Notes: generated by a model not told the origin, from the sequence alone. Shown: positions 1 through 6,164, counted from the stretch's first letter. The stretch is 6,314 bases of DNA from Duncaniella sp. (GCF_029054785.1 NZ_JAIDEN010000134.1:1-6314); one strand, 5' to 3'. Numbers and translations: made by a program.

Positions 1-7
1 AATCTGA

Positions 8-100
8 GCGAAAGTTTTGAGGTGGATATGGCTCTGAATTGAAGGAGCATAGCGAGCTATGTGACTGAAATGAAGAGCCATAGGCGCCCAAAACTTTCGC
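8..100. repeat. Hairpin 1 inside the MITE (nested palindrome)
   Basis: An outer 12-bp stem pairs 8-19 with 89-100 (GCGAAAGTTTTG against CAAAACTTTCGC). An inner stem pairs about 27-35 with 74-82 (TATGGCTCT against AGAGCCATA). The tip is the palindrome CATAG-CGAG-CTATG at 48-61. The tip is flanked by an imperfect direct repeat, CTGAATTGAAG at 34-44 and CTGAAATGAAG at 65-75. The right copy keeps the same structure at 6200-6292; its change at 6224 weakens the inner stem only. Confidence 0.75.
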
Positions 101-169
101 AGGCGACGGTATTATATTTTTCCTTTTAATAATTTCATGTGTGAGAATTTTTAAAGTTACCTGAGCCTT

Positions 170-261
170 GGTGTCTCTTTTGCTAAATTGTTGAAATTCG
201 TCAGTCGCATAGCTCGCTATGCTCCTTTCTCATTTACAATAATTTATCTAAAAGATACACC
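170..261. repeat. Hairpin 2 inside the MITE, with the same tip inverted
   Basis: An outer stem pairs 170-181 with 250-261 (GGTGTCTCTTTT against AAAAGATACACC, one mismatch). A middle stem pairs 185-192 with 238-245. The tip is a palindrome at 208-221. Bases 201-227 are the reverse complement of 42-68 in hairpin 1 with one mismatch in 27, so the two hairpins share one tip module in opposite orientation. No T-tract directly follows either arm, so it does not read as a standard terminator. Confidence 0.7.
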
Positions 262-262
262 A

Positions 263-295
263 CTCAGATTTTAACTCTTGTTTTTAAACAACCTC
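263..295. repeat. Right terminal inverted repeat of the left MITE copy
   Basis: The 33 bases here are the reverse complement of 6168-6200 (the left end of the other copy) with a single mismatch. They start CTCAGATTTTAA and end TTAAACAACCTC. The TTA that follows (296-298) mirrors the TTA at 6165-6167. The stretch 270-300 also recurs exactly at 4319-4349, which marks the outer part of this end as a mobile, repeated sequence. Confidence 0.8.
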
Positions 296-1048
296 TTAAA
301 GATAACTGAGATATTTGGCCTGGACGGCTTCGCTGTCGAGCTTTTTGATTTTTGCCTTCAATCGGGATTTGCGGTTGTAGACGGCATCGAGTTTGTCTTC
401 TTTCAGAAACACGGATATGGCCGAAGTGGAGAATCCGAGTATCGAGAAGAGAAAGAGCTGATAGTCGGCCGGCTTCAGGGCCGGCAGATCTGTCCTGAAA
501 GCAGCCATAAGGCCTGATTGGTATCTGTCTACCGTCTGCTCCAGTTCCCGGATGGTTTCCGGTGACGAGAAGCGGTCAACCATCGCTATGACTTCTTCCG
601 AGACTTTCTTTTTGCTCTGTGAAGATGAATTGGCATAATAATCGCGGCATTTTTCATCGACAGTCTTATATTCTTTGGTTAGAAGTTCGTGCAGCAGACG
701 GTTCTGGTTTTCGTTATGCCGGTCTTTGACGCTGACGAGTTCCTGGAGATTCTCTCCGATATTGAAATAGTGTTCTTCTCTGAGTTTTCGCCTTTGCGTG
801 TCATATATTTTCCATGCAATCAGTGTTATGACATTGATTGCCTCGATCACTACCGCGATGCGCTTCATCACGCGCGTGTGTTTGAGTCTTGCTTCGCTGA
901 GATGCTCCCGCAGTTCCGGCGCTTCCATTGTCATCTCATCGGAAGTCAGCGGATGTGGCAGGTCGCTTATGAAAAAGAATATGACCACGCCTGCGGTTGA
1001 CATGACCATAATCAGGGCTATCAATCTCTCTGTTAAAGATTTTTTCAT
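296..1048 (-). CDS. Two-helix membrane protein resembling the C-terminal module of Bacteroidales TPR-type regulators
   Basis: This 250-residue protein has two predicted membrane segments, about residues 9-28 and 62-80. They are separated by a short acidic, probably periplasmic, loop. A charged helical cytoplasmic region of about 170 residues follows. That region (ELLTKEY at 121-127, DYYAN at 136-140, GFSTSAISVFL at 205-215, RKSRLKAKI at 226-234) resembles, from memory, the end of Bacteroidales membrane regulators that carry TPR repeats, a helix and a helix-turn-helix-like tail. Here the TPR region is absent. A regulatory role is therefore inference; a structural membrane protein is possible. 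The ATG at 1048 lies just downstream of a near-perfect promoter (1079-1109), which supports this start. The stop codon TAA (298-296) is the TTA flank of the adjacent MITE. The natural-looking SRLK...YLSYL ending suggests the gene is not truncated by the insertion. Confidence 0.8.
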   Translation of the reverse strand: MKKSLTERLIALIMVMSTAGVVIFFFISDLPHPLTSDEMTMEAPELREHLSEARLKHTRVMKRIAVVIEAINVITLIAWKIYDTQRRKLREEHYFNIGENLQELVSVKDRHNENQNRLLHELLTKEYKTVDEKCRDYYANSSSQSKKKVSEEVIAMVDRFSSPETIRELEQTVDRYQSGLMAAFRTDLPALKPADYQLFLFSILGFSTSAISVFLKEDKLDAVYNRKSRLKAKIKKLDSEAVQAKYLSYL

Positions 1049-1078
1049 TGCAGTGATAATGTACCTGGAAACTCACTG

Positions 1079-1109
1079 CAAATATAACACTTTTTAAGTA
1101 TTGTGCAAA
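1079..1109 (-). promoter_or_regulatory. Bacteroidota-type promoter for the 250-residue membrane protein gene
   Basis: On the minus strand TTTG (1109-1106) is followed after 19 bases by TATATTTG (1086-1079). This fits the Bacteroides -33 TTTG / -7 TAnnTTTG pattern exactly in both sequence and spacing. The predicted start of transcription is near 1072, giving a leader of about 24 bases before the ATG at 1048. It implies that this gene can be expressed independently of the DUF4491 gene upstream. Confidence 0.75.
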
Positions 1110-1154
1110 GTTTGATTGCAAACAAGCGGTATTTTACTTGTTGTTGTATGAATT

Positions 1155-1487
1155 TTATACTGATTCCGGGTCTTTGCTTTGAACTTTTCGTTTCGGGTTG
1201 GCGGGGAACCATCCGCGTTCAACTCTCTTTTTCTGCTCGAAGATCTCGCCGATGGTCCAGAACGAGGAGAAGGAGAACACGCCTAAGAGCGATGACCAGA
1301 AGACGTCGCCGATCAGTAGGGATGCGGCGATTCCCGCTATGCCCAGCAGGAGGAAACACCACCAGCAGCCGGTGCCGAAGTGGTATTCGCATTTTATGGT
1401 GACAGGATGAAAGATTCCGATGATCAGAAAGGTGCAGACTCCGATGGTGAGTCCGAGGATGTGATGGTCGGCCAGAAATTCGGTCAT
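1155..1487 (-). CDS. DUF4491 family small inner-membrane protein
   Basis: This is a 110-residue protein with three hydrophobic segments, about residues 9-27, 41-60 and 62-80. Motifs recalled for DUF4491 of Bacteroidales are all present: the IGVCTFLIIGIFHP stretch (15-28), IKCEYHFG (31-38), the CWW triplet (41-43), GVFSFSSFW (69-77) and the cytoplasmic tail FEQKKRVERGWFPANPKR (83-100). Length fits the family, with a few extra polar residues at the C-terminus. The molecular function of DUF4491 is unknown. The start ATG is the only reasonable one, since the first helix begins within ten residues. It lies 72 bases downstream of the 174-residue gene. No consensus promoter is visible in that gap, so it may be read with the upstream genes. 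Confidence 0.88.
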   Translation of the reverse strand: MTEFLADHHILGLTIGVCTFLIIGIFHPVTIKCEYHFGTGCWWCFLLLGIAGIAASLLIGDVFWSSLLGVFSFSSFWTIGEIFEQKKRVERGWFPANPKRKVQSKDPESV

Positions 1488-1559
1488 GTGGTTGATTTGT
1501 GGATTTGTGAGTTACGAATCGGAGAGTGTCGGTAAAAGTTTATATTTCTAATAATTGTT

Positions 1560-2084
1560 TCAGGGGATGTTTTGTTCGGCTGATGAGCCGTCTGAGGGTG
1601 AGAGTATGCAGCTGTTGACCGTGCAGGTGACGTCATAAGGGGTGACATTGGCTGTGCGCGGACGGCGTGAGTGGCGGTAGTAGAAAGAGTTCTGGGTGTC
1701 CCAGGAGGAGAACTGGATCCGGCGGGTGGTGCCTGAGGGTATGTCGGCCCGTATCAGGCGTTTGGCCTGGTGGAGGGTGCGTCCCTGAAGGTCTGAATAG
1801 ACAAGCGTGATTTCTATTCCGCAGATTTCCGATCCGGTGTTGTTGCTGACAAAGAGGCTCTCGATGCGTGAGTTGAGGGGTTTGTCGTAGCCTGAGAGCC
1901 TCACTTTTTCGGCATCAGGAGTGCGGAGAGTGTCAAACACAAGCGTCGGGGGTGTCCGGTTTACGGGTGATGTTTTCGTGGCAGCCGTGCGCAGTTTTCC
2001 GCGCAGAGTCCTGTCGGCCATCAGCGGAAGGACCGAGACAAGCGTCAGCATCAGTATTGAGATCAGTCTTAAGGATTTCATCAT
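1560..2084 (-). CDS. Exported protein of unknown function (174 residues)
   Basis: The N-terminus is a clear signal peptide: MMKSLR, a hydrophobic core at about 7-21, and a likely cut after LMA at 23. A low-complexity basic and proline/threonine stretch (25-55) follows. Then comes a compact, probably beta-rich domain (about 60-158) with the segments SLFVSNNTG (77-85), ITLVYSDLQGRTLH (92-105), IPSGTTRRIQFSSWDTQ (115-131) and FYYRHS (134-139). The alternation of hydrophobic strands recalls small immunoglobulin-like sandwiches such as FxLYD, but I do not recognise the family and assign no function. The start codon lies 15 bases after the stop of the upstream gene, so the two are almost certainly co-transcribed and perhaps translationally coupled. 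The second ATG directly after the first is an equally possible start. Confidence 0.8.
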   Translation of the reverse strand: MMKSLRLISILMLTLVSVLPLMADRTLRGKLRTAATKTSPVNRTPPTLVFDTLRTPDAEKVRLSGYDKPLNSRIESLFVSNNTGSEICGIEITLVYSDLQGRTLHQAKRLIRADIPSGTTRRIQFSSWDTQNSFYYRHSRRPRTANVTPYDVTCTVNSCILSPSDGSSAEQNIP

Positions 2085-2099
2085 GTCGGAGCGGGCTTG

Positions 2100-2783
2100 T
2101 CAGAGGTAACGTGGTTCAGCCGGAATCGCCGGGGCGGGAAATACTCTCAGACATCCATGGATGGCACCTGGACTTTTCTCCTTGCGTGTGAACAGATAGC
2201 GGTACATGTAGGGGAGCAGTCTCCACCAGTTGAATCTCAGCGACGATCCGTAGTCACTGATCGATATCCGGCTGTCATCGTCGGTCAGCGTGACGGTAAA
2301 TTTCTTTGGAGAGTGGAGGGTTGTGCCGTTGTCGAGTCGCGAGGTGTAGATCCGCGCGTCATAGACTCCGCGTTTGGCGGTCGGCGTGAGATAGCCCATC
2401 ACTGTTCCCGGACGCAGGGCCATGTCCGCGGCACGGACAATCACCATGCAGTAGACTGTTGTCTCGGCGCTGTATTCACCTGCGGTTTTGGTCTGCCGGC
2501 GTTCGATGGCCATCAGGGAGCCTTCGGAGGCGAAGCGCCAGAGGCCTTCGATGGCGTGGAGCGGCAGCTGACCGAGTCTGTCGGTGACGCAGTCAGGCTT
2601 TGTGTAGCCCTCGATTGTTTCCGAGCGCCCCGGAATCTTGTCGAGGATGCTCTTCTCGATTGTCTTCGCTGCTGCGGCGAATGGCAGGAGCAGAAATGTG
2701 CATATAAGGAATGCTGTCAGGATTCCGGAGACTGCCGGTTGTCGGCCTGATAGCGGATTGTTGCGGTCTGTTGCTGTTGGCAC
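2100..2783 (-). CDS. Exported protein of unknown function (227 residues, GTG start)
   Basis: The frame opens with GTG at 2783-2781; no ATG occurs before the mature domain, so GTG is the likely start. Residues 1-16 are polar and basic, and 19-39 form a hydrophobic signal or anchor ending in AAAA. The mature part has LHAIEGLWRFASEG (75-88), MAIERR (91-96), an apparently beta-rich middle (107-180), FNWWRLLPYMYRYLF (184-198) and a conserved-looking end CLRVFPAPAIPAEPRYL (211-227). The G-L-W element near the domain start followed by strands is reminiscent of lipocalin-like folds, but this is inference and no family is recognised. It follows the DUF3078 gene after 63 bases with no promoter and precedes the 174-residue gene by 15 bases, so it belongs to the same envelope operon. 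Confidence 0.78.
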   Translation of the reverse strand: MPTATDRNNPLSGRQPAVSGILTAFLICTFLLLPFAAAAKTIEKSILDKIPGRSETIEGYTKPDCVTDRLGQLPLHAIEGLWRFASEGSLMAIERRQTKTAGEYSAETTVYCMVIVRAADMALRPGTVMGYLTPTAKRGVYDARIYTSRLDNGTTLHSPKKFTVTLTDDDSRISISDYGSSLRFNWWRLLPYMYRYLFTRKEKSPGAIHGCLRVFPAPAIPAEPRYL

Positions 2784-2846
2784 GGTGGAGAGAGTGTGTT
2801 TGGCTGGTTTGAGGAAAGGGGTGGTGAGCGGTCGGACCTAAGAGCG

Positions 2847-4268
2847 TCAGATGGTGGCGAATTTATAGGCGAATCCGAATGAGAGAATCTCTTTGAGCTG
2901 GAATTTGTGCCAATCAGGATCGCTGCAATCAGGCGTTGAGGAGTCGTAGCGCATGTGGACGTAGATCTGTGTGGTCAGGAAGCGGTTGATGTTGAACATG
3001 AACGTGTTTTCCCAATCGCTGTAAGCATAGGAGTAGTCCGAGAACACAAACAGTCTGGAGCGCATGCTGATGTTGTCGCAGATCTGCCATGTCAGTTTTC
3101 CTTCGGCGCTGGAACCATATTCGCTGACCGTGTGCTTGCCGGGGTCGATACCGAATGATGTCTCGTTCATGCGCTTGTTGAAGCAGGTCTTCATGTTCCA
3201 TGAGAGAGGTGAGATCGACGCGTCGAGAGTGAACGTCTTCTTGGGGTTGGCATAGTTATAGGTCATACCGACACCGACGTTGAGTTCTCCGGGCGACATG
3301 AAGGCGCCTTTCAGGTCGTGGGTGTTCGGTTTGTAGTTCTTGAGGAACTGTGTCTTGAAGGATACGTTGGTCGAATAGTACCACCGTTTAGAGGCCTTGT
3401 AGCCTAAAAGCATGTTGAACTGGAAAAGGTCTTCCGAGACAGAATAGTTGCGCAGAGAGTCATTGGGCGCGTCATTCATGCCGAGTTTGTATTGGAAGGT
3501 GGTCTCGAAGAGCAGTTTCTTGTGGAATGCAGGGTTCAGCTTGACATTGTAGTAGAGATTGACAAGCATGTTGAGGTTCTTGTTGCCGCCCTGATACCAG
3601 TTGGGCGACACATAGGCCTGGGAGAACTGCACAGAGCCGTTGAATGTCTTTAGCCAGTGGCGTTTGTAGAAAACGGCTTCCATTTTCTGTTCCGGCGCTT
3701 TCTCCGGGATTATCTCCGCGATGACGATCTTTGCAGTCTTCGGGTCTACGTTGGCTTCGAATTTCTTCGGCGGTTCCGGGAGCGAGGCTTCGTCGTAGCG
3801 GATCATATATGGCTGGCGCACCACCATTGCCTGACGGGCGTGGCGGATGAGGTTGCTGTGGTAGAAATCAGTGGCAAGCCATCCGAATGTCTGACGGTCT
3901 GAGGCATCGGCAGTCTGTATTTCCGGATTTTGGACTCTGATGGTGTCGAGAAACTGGAAAGAGCTGAACACGACAGGGCGGAAATAGTATCTGGGCAGCG
4001 GTGTGCCGGGCGTTTCTGCCTGGAGTGTGTCAATCAGGGTCTCCTGAATCTCCTGGGCGGCAGTTGCAAGACTGTCAGCCGGTGCGAGAAGCTGGAGCAT
4101 GTCGGCGGGATTGTCAGGATTGAGTTCCTGGAGTTTGAAATTATAGATTTCAGAGCGTGTGTAGGGCGCGCCGAACAGTGAGAGTTCCGGCACATGCACG
4201 GCTACGGCTGATTGTGCGATGGCTGCTGCGCTGACAAATATACCTGCAAGAATAGACCTGATGTTCAT
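2847..4268 (-). CDS. DUF3078 family outer-membrane beta-barrel protein
   Basis: This is a 473-residue exported protein. The signal peptide is residues 1-23 (MNIR, hydrophobic core, AVA cleavage site). Residues 24-200 form a soluble, mixed region rich in P, E and K before the barrel, including the PEPPKKFEANVDPKTAK area (164-180). Residues 205-473 look like a beta-barrel: alternating strands such as GSVQFSQAYVSPNWYQGG (211-228), then NLNMLVNLYYNV, LLFETTFQYKL and WYYSTNVSFKTQFL. The SQ-Y-SPNWYQGG-N-N signature is what I recall for DUF3078. The protein ends in FAYKFATI rather than the usual terminal F/Y, which is slightly atypical for an outer-membrane strand. Its role is unknown; a structural or transport function in the outer membrane is inferred. 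It appears to head an operon with the two exported proteins downstream. Its upstream region carries a MITE remnant (4309-4347). Confidence 0.88.
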   Translation of the reverse strand: MNIRSILAGIFVSAAAIAQSAVAVHVPELSLFGAPYTRSEIYNFKLQELNPDNPADMLQLLAPADSLATAAQEIQETLIDTLQAETPGTPLPRYYFRPVVFSSFQFLDTIRVQNPEIQTADASDRQTFGWLATDFYHSNLIRHARQAMVVRQPYMIRYDEASLPEPPKKFEANVDPKTAKIVIAEIIPEKAPEQKMEAVFYKRHWLKTFNGSVQFSQAYVSPNWYQGGNKNLNMLVNLYYNVKLNPAFHKKLLFETTFQYKLGMNDAPNDSLRNYSVSEDLFQFNMLLGYKASKRWYYSTNVSFKTQFLKNYKPNTHDLKGAFMSPGELNVGVGMTYNYANPKKTFTLDASISPLSWNMKTCFNKRMNETSFGIDPGKHTVSEYGSSAEGKLTWQICDNISMRSRLFVFSDYSYAYSDWENTFMFNINRFLTTQIYVHMRYDSSTPDCSDPDWHKFQLKEILSFGFAYKFATI

Positions 4269-4308
4269 AATGATTGATTATGGACTTATAGAGTGTTTGA
4301 GCACCCTC

Positions 4309-4347
4309 TTAGAGGTTGTTTAACTCTTGTTTTTAAACAACCTCTTA
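4309..4347. mobile_element. 33-bp solo derivative of the MITE (end-to-end deletion product)
   Basis: Between two TTA triplets (4309-4311 and 4345-4347) lies a 33-bp palindromic unit. Its first 12 bases, GAGGTTGTTTAA (4312-4323), equal the element's left tip. Bases 4319-4349 are identical to 270-300, the element's right tip plus flank. The two tips pair as a 12-bp stem (4312-4323 with 4333-4344) around a 9-base loop CTCTTGTTT. The shared TTTAA at the join fits a deletion of the interior by short-homology recombination. On either strand there is no suitable T-tract after the stem, so it is not a normal terminator. Confidence 0.7.
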
Positions 4348-4370
4348 AAAAAAACCGGATTAAATATTTG

Positions 4371-4400
4371 CAAAATTAGCAAAAAAATCAGAAAAACAGA
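4371..4400 (-). promoter_or_regulatory. Weak candidate promoter for the DUF3078 operon
   Basis: On the minus strand TAATTTTG (4378-4371) fits TAnnTTTG. The expected upstream TTTG is represented only by TCTG (4400-4397) after an 18-base gap, so the match is partial. No other CAAAnnTA lies between the terminator at 4412 and the ATG at 4268. If used, the leader would be about 95 bases long and would include the palindromic MITE remnant. Confidence 0.4.
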
Positions 4401-4411
4401 AGCCAGTCTGC

Positions 4412-4457
4412 AAAAACGAGGAAACGCCATCACCGATGCGGGCGGTGATGGCGTTTC
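4412..4457 (-). terminator. Intrinsic terminator of the FadL-family gene
   Basis: A perfect 15-bp stem (4421-4435 with 4443-4457) encloses a 7-base loop. Read on the minus strand it ends GGCGTTTC, then CTCG and a run of five T (4416-4412). It starts 33 bases after the stop of the FadL-family gene and separates that gene from the DUF3078 operon. Confidence 0.85.
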
Positions 4458-4490
4458 AAATATGTGTGTGATATAACCTGATTGTTGTGA

Positions 4491-5897
4491 TCAGAAACTG
4501 TAACTGATGCCGAGCGAGGGGATGAAGGCATGGAGTTTGTAGTCAGCGGTGAAAGTGCCTGAGGTGCTGAAACCGAGGGCTTCGATCTGCTGCTGGGGCA
4601 CTCCGGCGGCTGTCAGCTTTTTGATCATCTGGCCTCCGAGCAGGTCGGGATACTGGCAGCTTGCATTGTCAATGCCCGTTCCGGCCACATACATGAAGCC
4701 AAGGTCGACCGAGAGGCGGGGAATCGGACGGAAGGAGAGGCCCACTGTGGGCTCTACCTTTGTCATGCCCGGAGTTTCGGGATTGTAGTAGTTTTTGTTG
4801 ACGGGCGATGTATCGACCATGAGGCCTGCACGGACATCGAAGCGGTCGGTCACGGCAAACTGTGCGCCCAGAGAGTAGCACCAGGAGTTCTTGTATTTCT
4901 TCTCTATGTGCTGGTTGTAGTCGGTGAGCTGCTCGCTGAGGAATTCGATGTCGAGCTGACGGTAGGTGTGCCATCCGGTCAGACGGGCGTCAAACGCAAG
5001 GGTCAGACGGTCGATCGGCTTGTAGGACACTCCGAGTCCCAGCACCCAGGGGCAGGGCATCTCAGCCTTGAAATTTGCTTCGTTGAGCAGGTCGAGGCTT
5101 TCGCCAAGAAGGTTCTGAGAGAGTGTGTTTGCATATTTGACGGTGGCGTCACCGGCTTTGACCTTCATCGGCATGCGTGAGCGGAACGAGGCGCCGACAG
5201 TCAGGCGGTCAGTGATGTCATACATCGCACCGACGTTGAATCCGACGGTCATTTCCGACTTGCCGTTGAGGTTGACCGAGGCGGGTGTGGTGTTGCCGAA
5301 TCCGGGAGTGCCTGCGGGGAGCATGCCGAGCTGGGTCATCGCCTGGATGGTGCGGTCGGTTGTCTCGGCGGTCACGAGGCCCTTGTTGAGGTCAACGCTG
5401 CCCCATGAGATCATGGCACCGGCGCCGACAGAGAGTTTCGGAGTGATCGCCCAGGCCACAGTCGGCTGGATGGTGAAGACCTTGAGGTCAACGTTCTGGT
5501 TCAACACGGCGCCTGGCCAGTTTTCAGTCCAGTTGATCGACGATCCGTAGGGGGTATAGAACGAGATTCCTGCTTTGAGGTTGTCGTAGATCGAGAATGC
5601 GGCGTGGACACCGATCGGAGTCGAGACTCCGTTGTCAGTCTTATAGTCCTTACCGTTGACGGTGGCGGTTGCCGTGGGCATGATTCCGGTCAGTGATCCT
5701 GAGAGGTCAAGGGTTTTGTCCATGAAACCCATACCGGCGGGATTGAAAAACATGCTTTCGGCTCCAAGTTTGAGCGCTACTCCCGTATGGCCCATGCCGA
5801 TCTGCTTAGCAGACAGAGAGTTGATCTGATAGCCTTCGGCGTTAGCGGTCGCGCAGACGGCGGCAACGGCTACTGCCGAACAGAGAAATTTCTTCAT
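4491..5897 (-). CDS. OmpP1/FadL/TodX family outer-membrane transport protein
   Basis: This 468-residue beta-barrel probably moves hydrophobic compounds such as long-chain fatty acids across the outer membrane. The signal peptide is residues 1-20 (MKKFLC, alanine/valine-rich core, ANA cleavage). The mature start EGYQINSLSAKQIGMGHTG and the FNPAGMG motif (51-57) are the family's N-terminal hatch signature. A conserved TPYGSSINWTENWPG (115-129) and many amphipathic strands follow. The protein ends in the outer-membrane signal GISYSF with terminal phenylalanine. Length is within the usual range for the family. The start ATG sits 23 bases from a near-consensus promoter, and a terminator follows 33 bases after the stop, so it is monocistronic. 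The actual substrate cannot be read from sequence; family members in Bacteroidota are also labelled hemin or aromatic-compound receptors on weak grounds. Confidence 0.94.
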   Translation of the reverse strand: MKKFLCSAVAVAAVCATANAEGYQINSLSAKQIGMGHTGVALKLGAESMFFNPAGMGFMDKTLDLSGSLTGIMPTATATVNGKDYKTDNGVSTPIGVHAAFSIYDNLKAGISFYTPYGSSINWTENWPGAVLNQNVDLKVFTIQPTVAWAITPKLSVGAGAMISWGSVDLNKGLVTAETTDRTIQAMTQLGMLPAGTPGFGNTTPASVNLNGKSEMTVGFNVGAMYDITDRLTVGASFRSRMPMKVKAGDATVKYANTLSQNLLGESLDLLNEANFKAEMPCPWVLGLGVSYKPIDRLTLAFDARLTGWHTYRQLDIEFLSEQLTDYNQHIEKKYKNSWCYSLGAQFAVTDRFDVRAGLMVDTSPVNKNYYNPETPGMTKVEPTVGLSFRPIPRLSVDLGFMYVAGTGIDNASCQYPDLLGGQMIKKLTAAGVPQQQIEALGFSTSGTFTADYKLHAFIPSLGISYSF

Positions 5898-5920
5898 AAA
5901 TCATTGTTTAAAATCGCCCG

Positions 5921-5952
5921 CAAAGGTAGCCCGAAGCCCCGACACCCCCAAA
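5921..5952 (-). promoter_or_regulatory. Bacteroidota-type promoter of the FadL-family gene
   Basis: On the minus strand TTTG (5952-5949) is followed after 20 bases by TACCTTTG (5928-5921), matching -33 TTTG / -7 TAnnTTTG. Transcription should begin near 5914, giving a very short leader (about 17 bases), AT-rich and without a Shine-Dalgarno sequence, as is common in this phylum. Confidence 0.8.
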
Positions 5953-6164
5953 GAAATACACACTTTTTAACAATAAAATTGATCTAAAACACTTTTAAAT
6001 TGTTCTGATTTTCCCTCCAAATCAGCCTCAAACCCACCACAGCGCCCATATTGCATACTCACTCCTTAAATGTGCATTAACAAACCGACACGATAATTAA
6101 CAAATAAAAACCAATTGGGGCTTGCAGACTATCTCCGGTTTACAAATTCAGGGGCATAAGAATA
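5953..6164. other. AT-rich intergenic stretch without recognisable features
   Basis: Between the FadL-gene promoter and the right MITE copy I see no coding frame, no TAnnTTTG box on either strand, no RNA gene and no convincing hairpin. It is A/T- and C-rich on the plus strand. It probably holds the end or upstream region of a neighbour beyond the window. Confidence 0.5.

Larger units (their letters stand above)
1..298 (+). mobile_element. MITE-like non-autonomous element, left copy (5' end cut off by window start)
   Basis: This is a non-coding element with one visible terminal inverted repeat (263-295), followed by a flanking TTA (296-298). Its first 121 bases match 6193-6313 with only two differences (32 versus 6224, 116 versus 6308). 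The second copy also shows the missing left end, GAGGTTGTTTAA and onward from 6168. Adding those 25 bases gives a full length of about 320 bp. No plausible gene of its own lies inside. It contains two long hairpins (8-100 and 170-261). Multiple copies, matching inverted ends and a TTA at each outer edge are what a miniature inverted-repeat transposable element shows. A 3-bp TNA-type target duplication would fit some IS5-family groups, but the parent family is inference because no transposase is present. An invertible regulatory segment is a less likely alternative, since no TAnnTTTG promoter is seen inside. Confidence 0.72.

Noticed and set aside
1..298. Invertible promoter (inverton) between inverted repeats
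   Set aside because: No TAnnTTTG box is found inside on either strand, and the same ends recur at other loci with TTA flanks, which fits a mobile element better.
689..1000. Plus-strand frames of 60-217 codons opposite the minus-strand genes
   Set aside because: They lie entirely antisense to well-supported genes and show low-complexity or odd composition, with no recognisable domains. They are shadows of GC-rich coding frames.
1108..1121. Small hairpin GTTTG-ATTG-CAAAC as a terminator for the DUF4491 gene
   Set aside because: The stem is only 5 bp with no following T-run, and it overlaps the -33 box of the promoter at 1079-1109.
2929..3201. Minus-strand frame of 90 codons inside the DUF3078 gene
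   Set aside because: It is out of frame within a protein with clear family motifs, is rich in R, H and Q, and has no start signal of its own.
4312..4344. Solo palindrome as an intrinsic terminator
   Set aside because: The stem is AT-rich and is followed by A-rich sequence on the plus strand and TAAGAGGG on the minus strand, so there is no T-tract. A much better terminator lies at 4412-4457.
4669..4974. Minus-strand frame of 101 codons inside the FadL-family gene
   Set aside because: The sequence is arginine- and histidine-rich as expected from a shifted reading of the barrel gene; there is no independent support.
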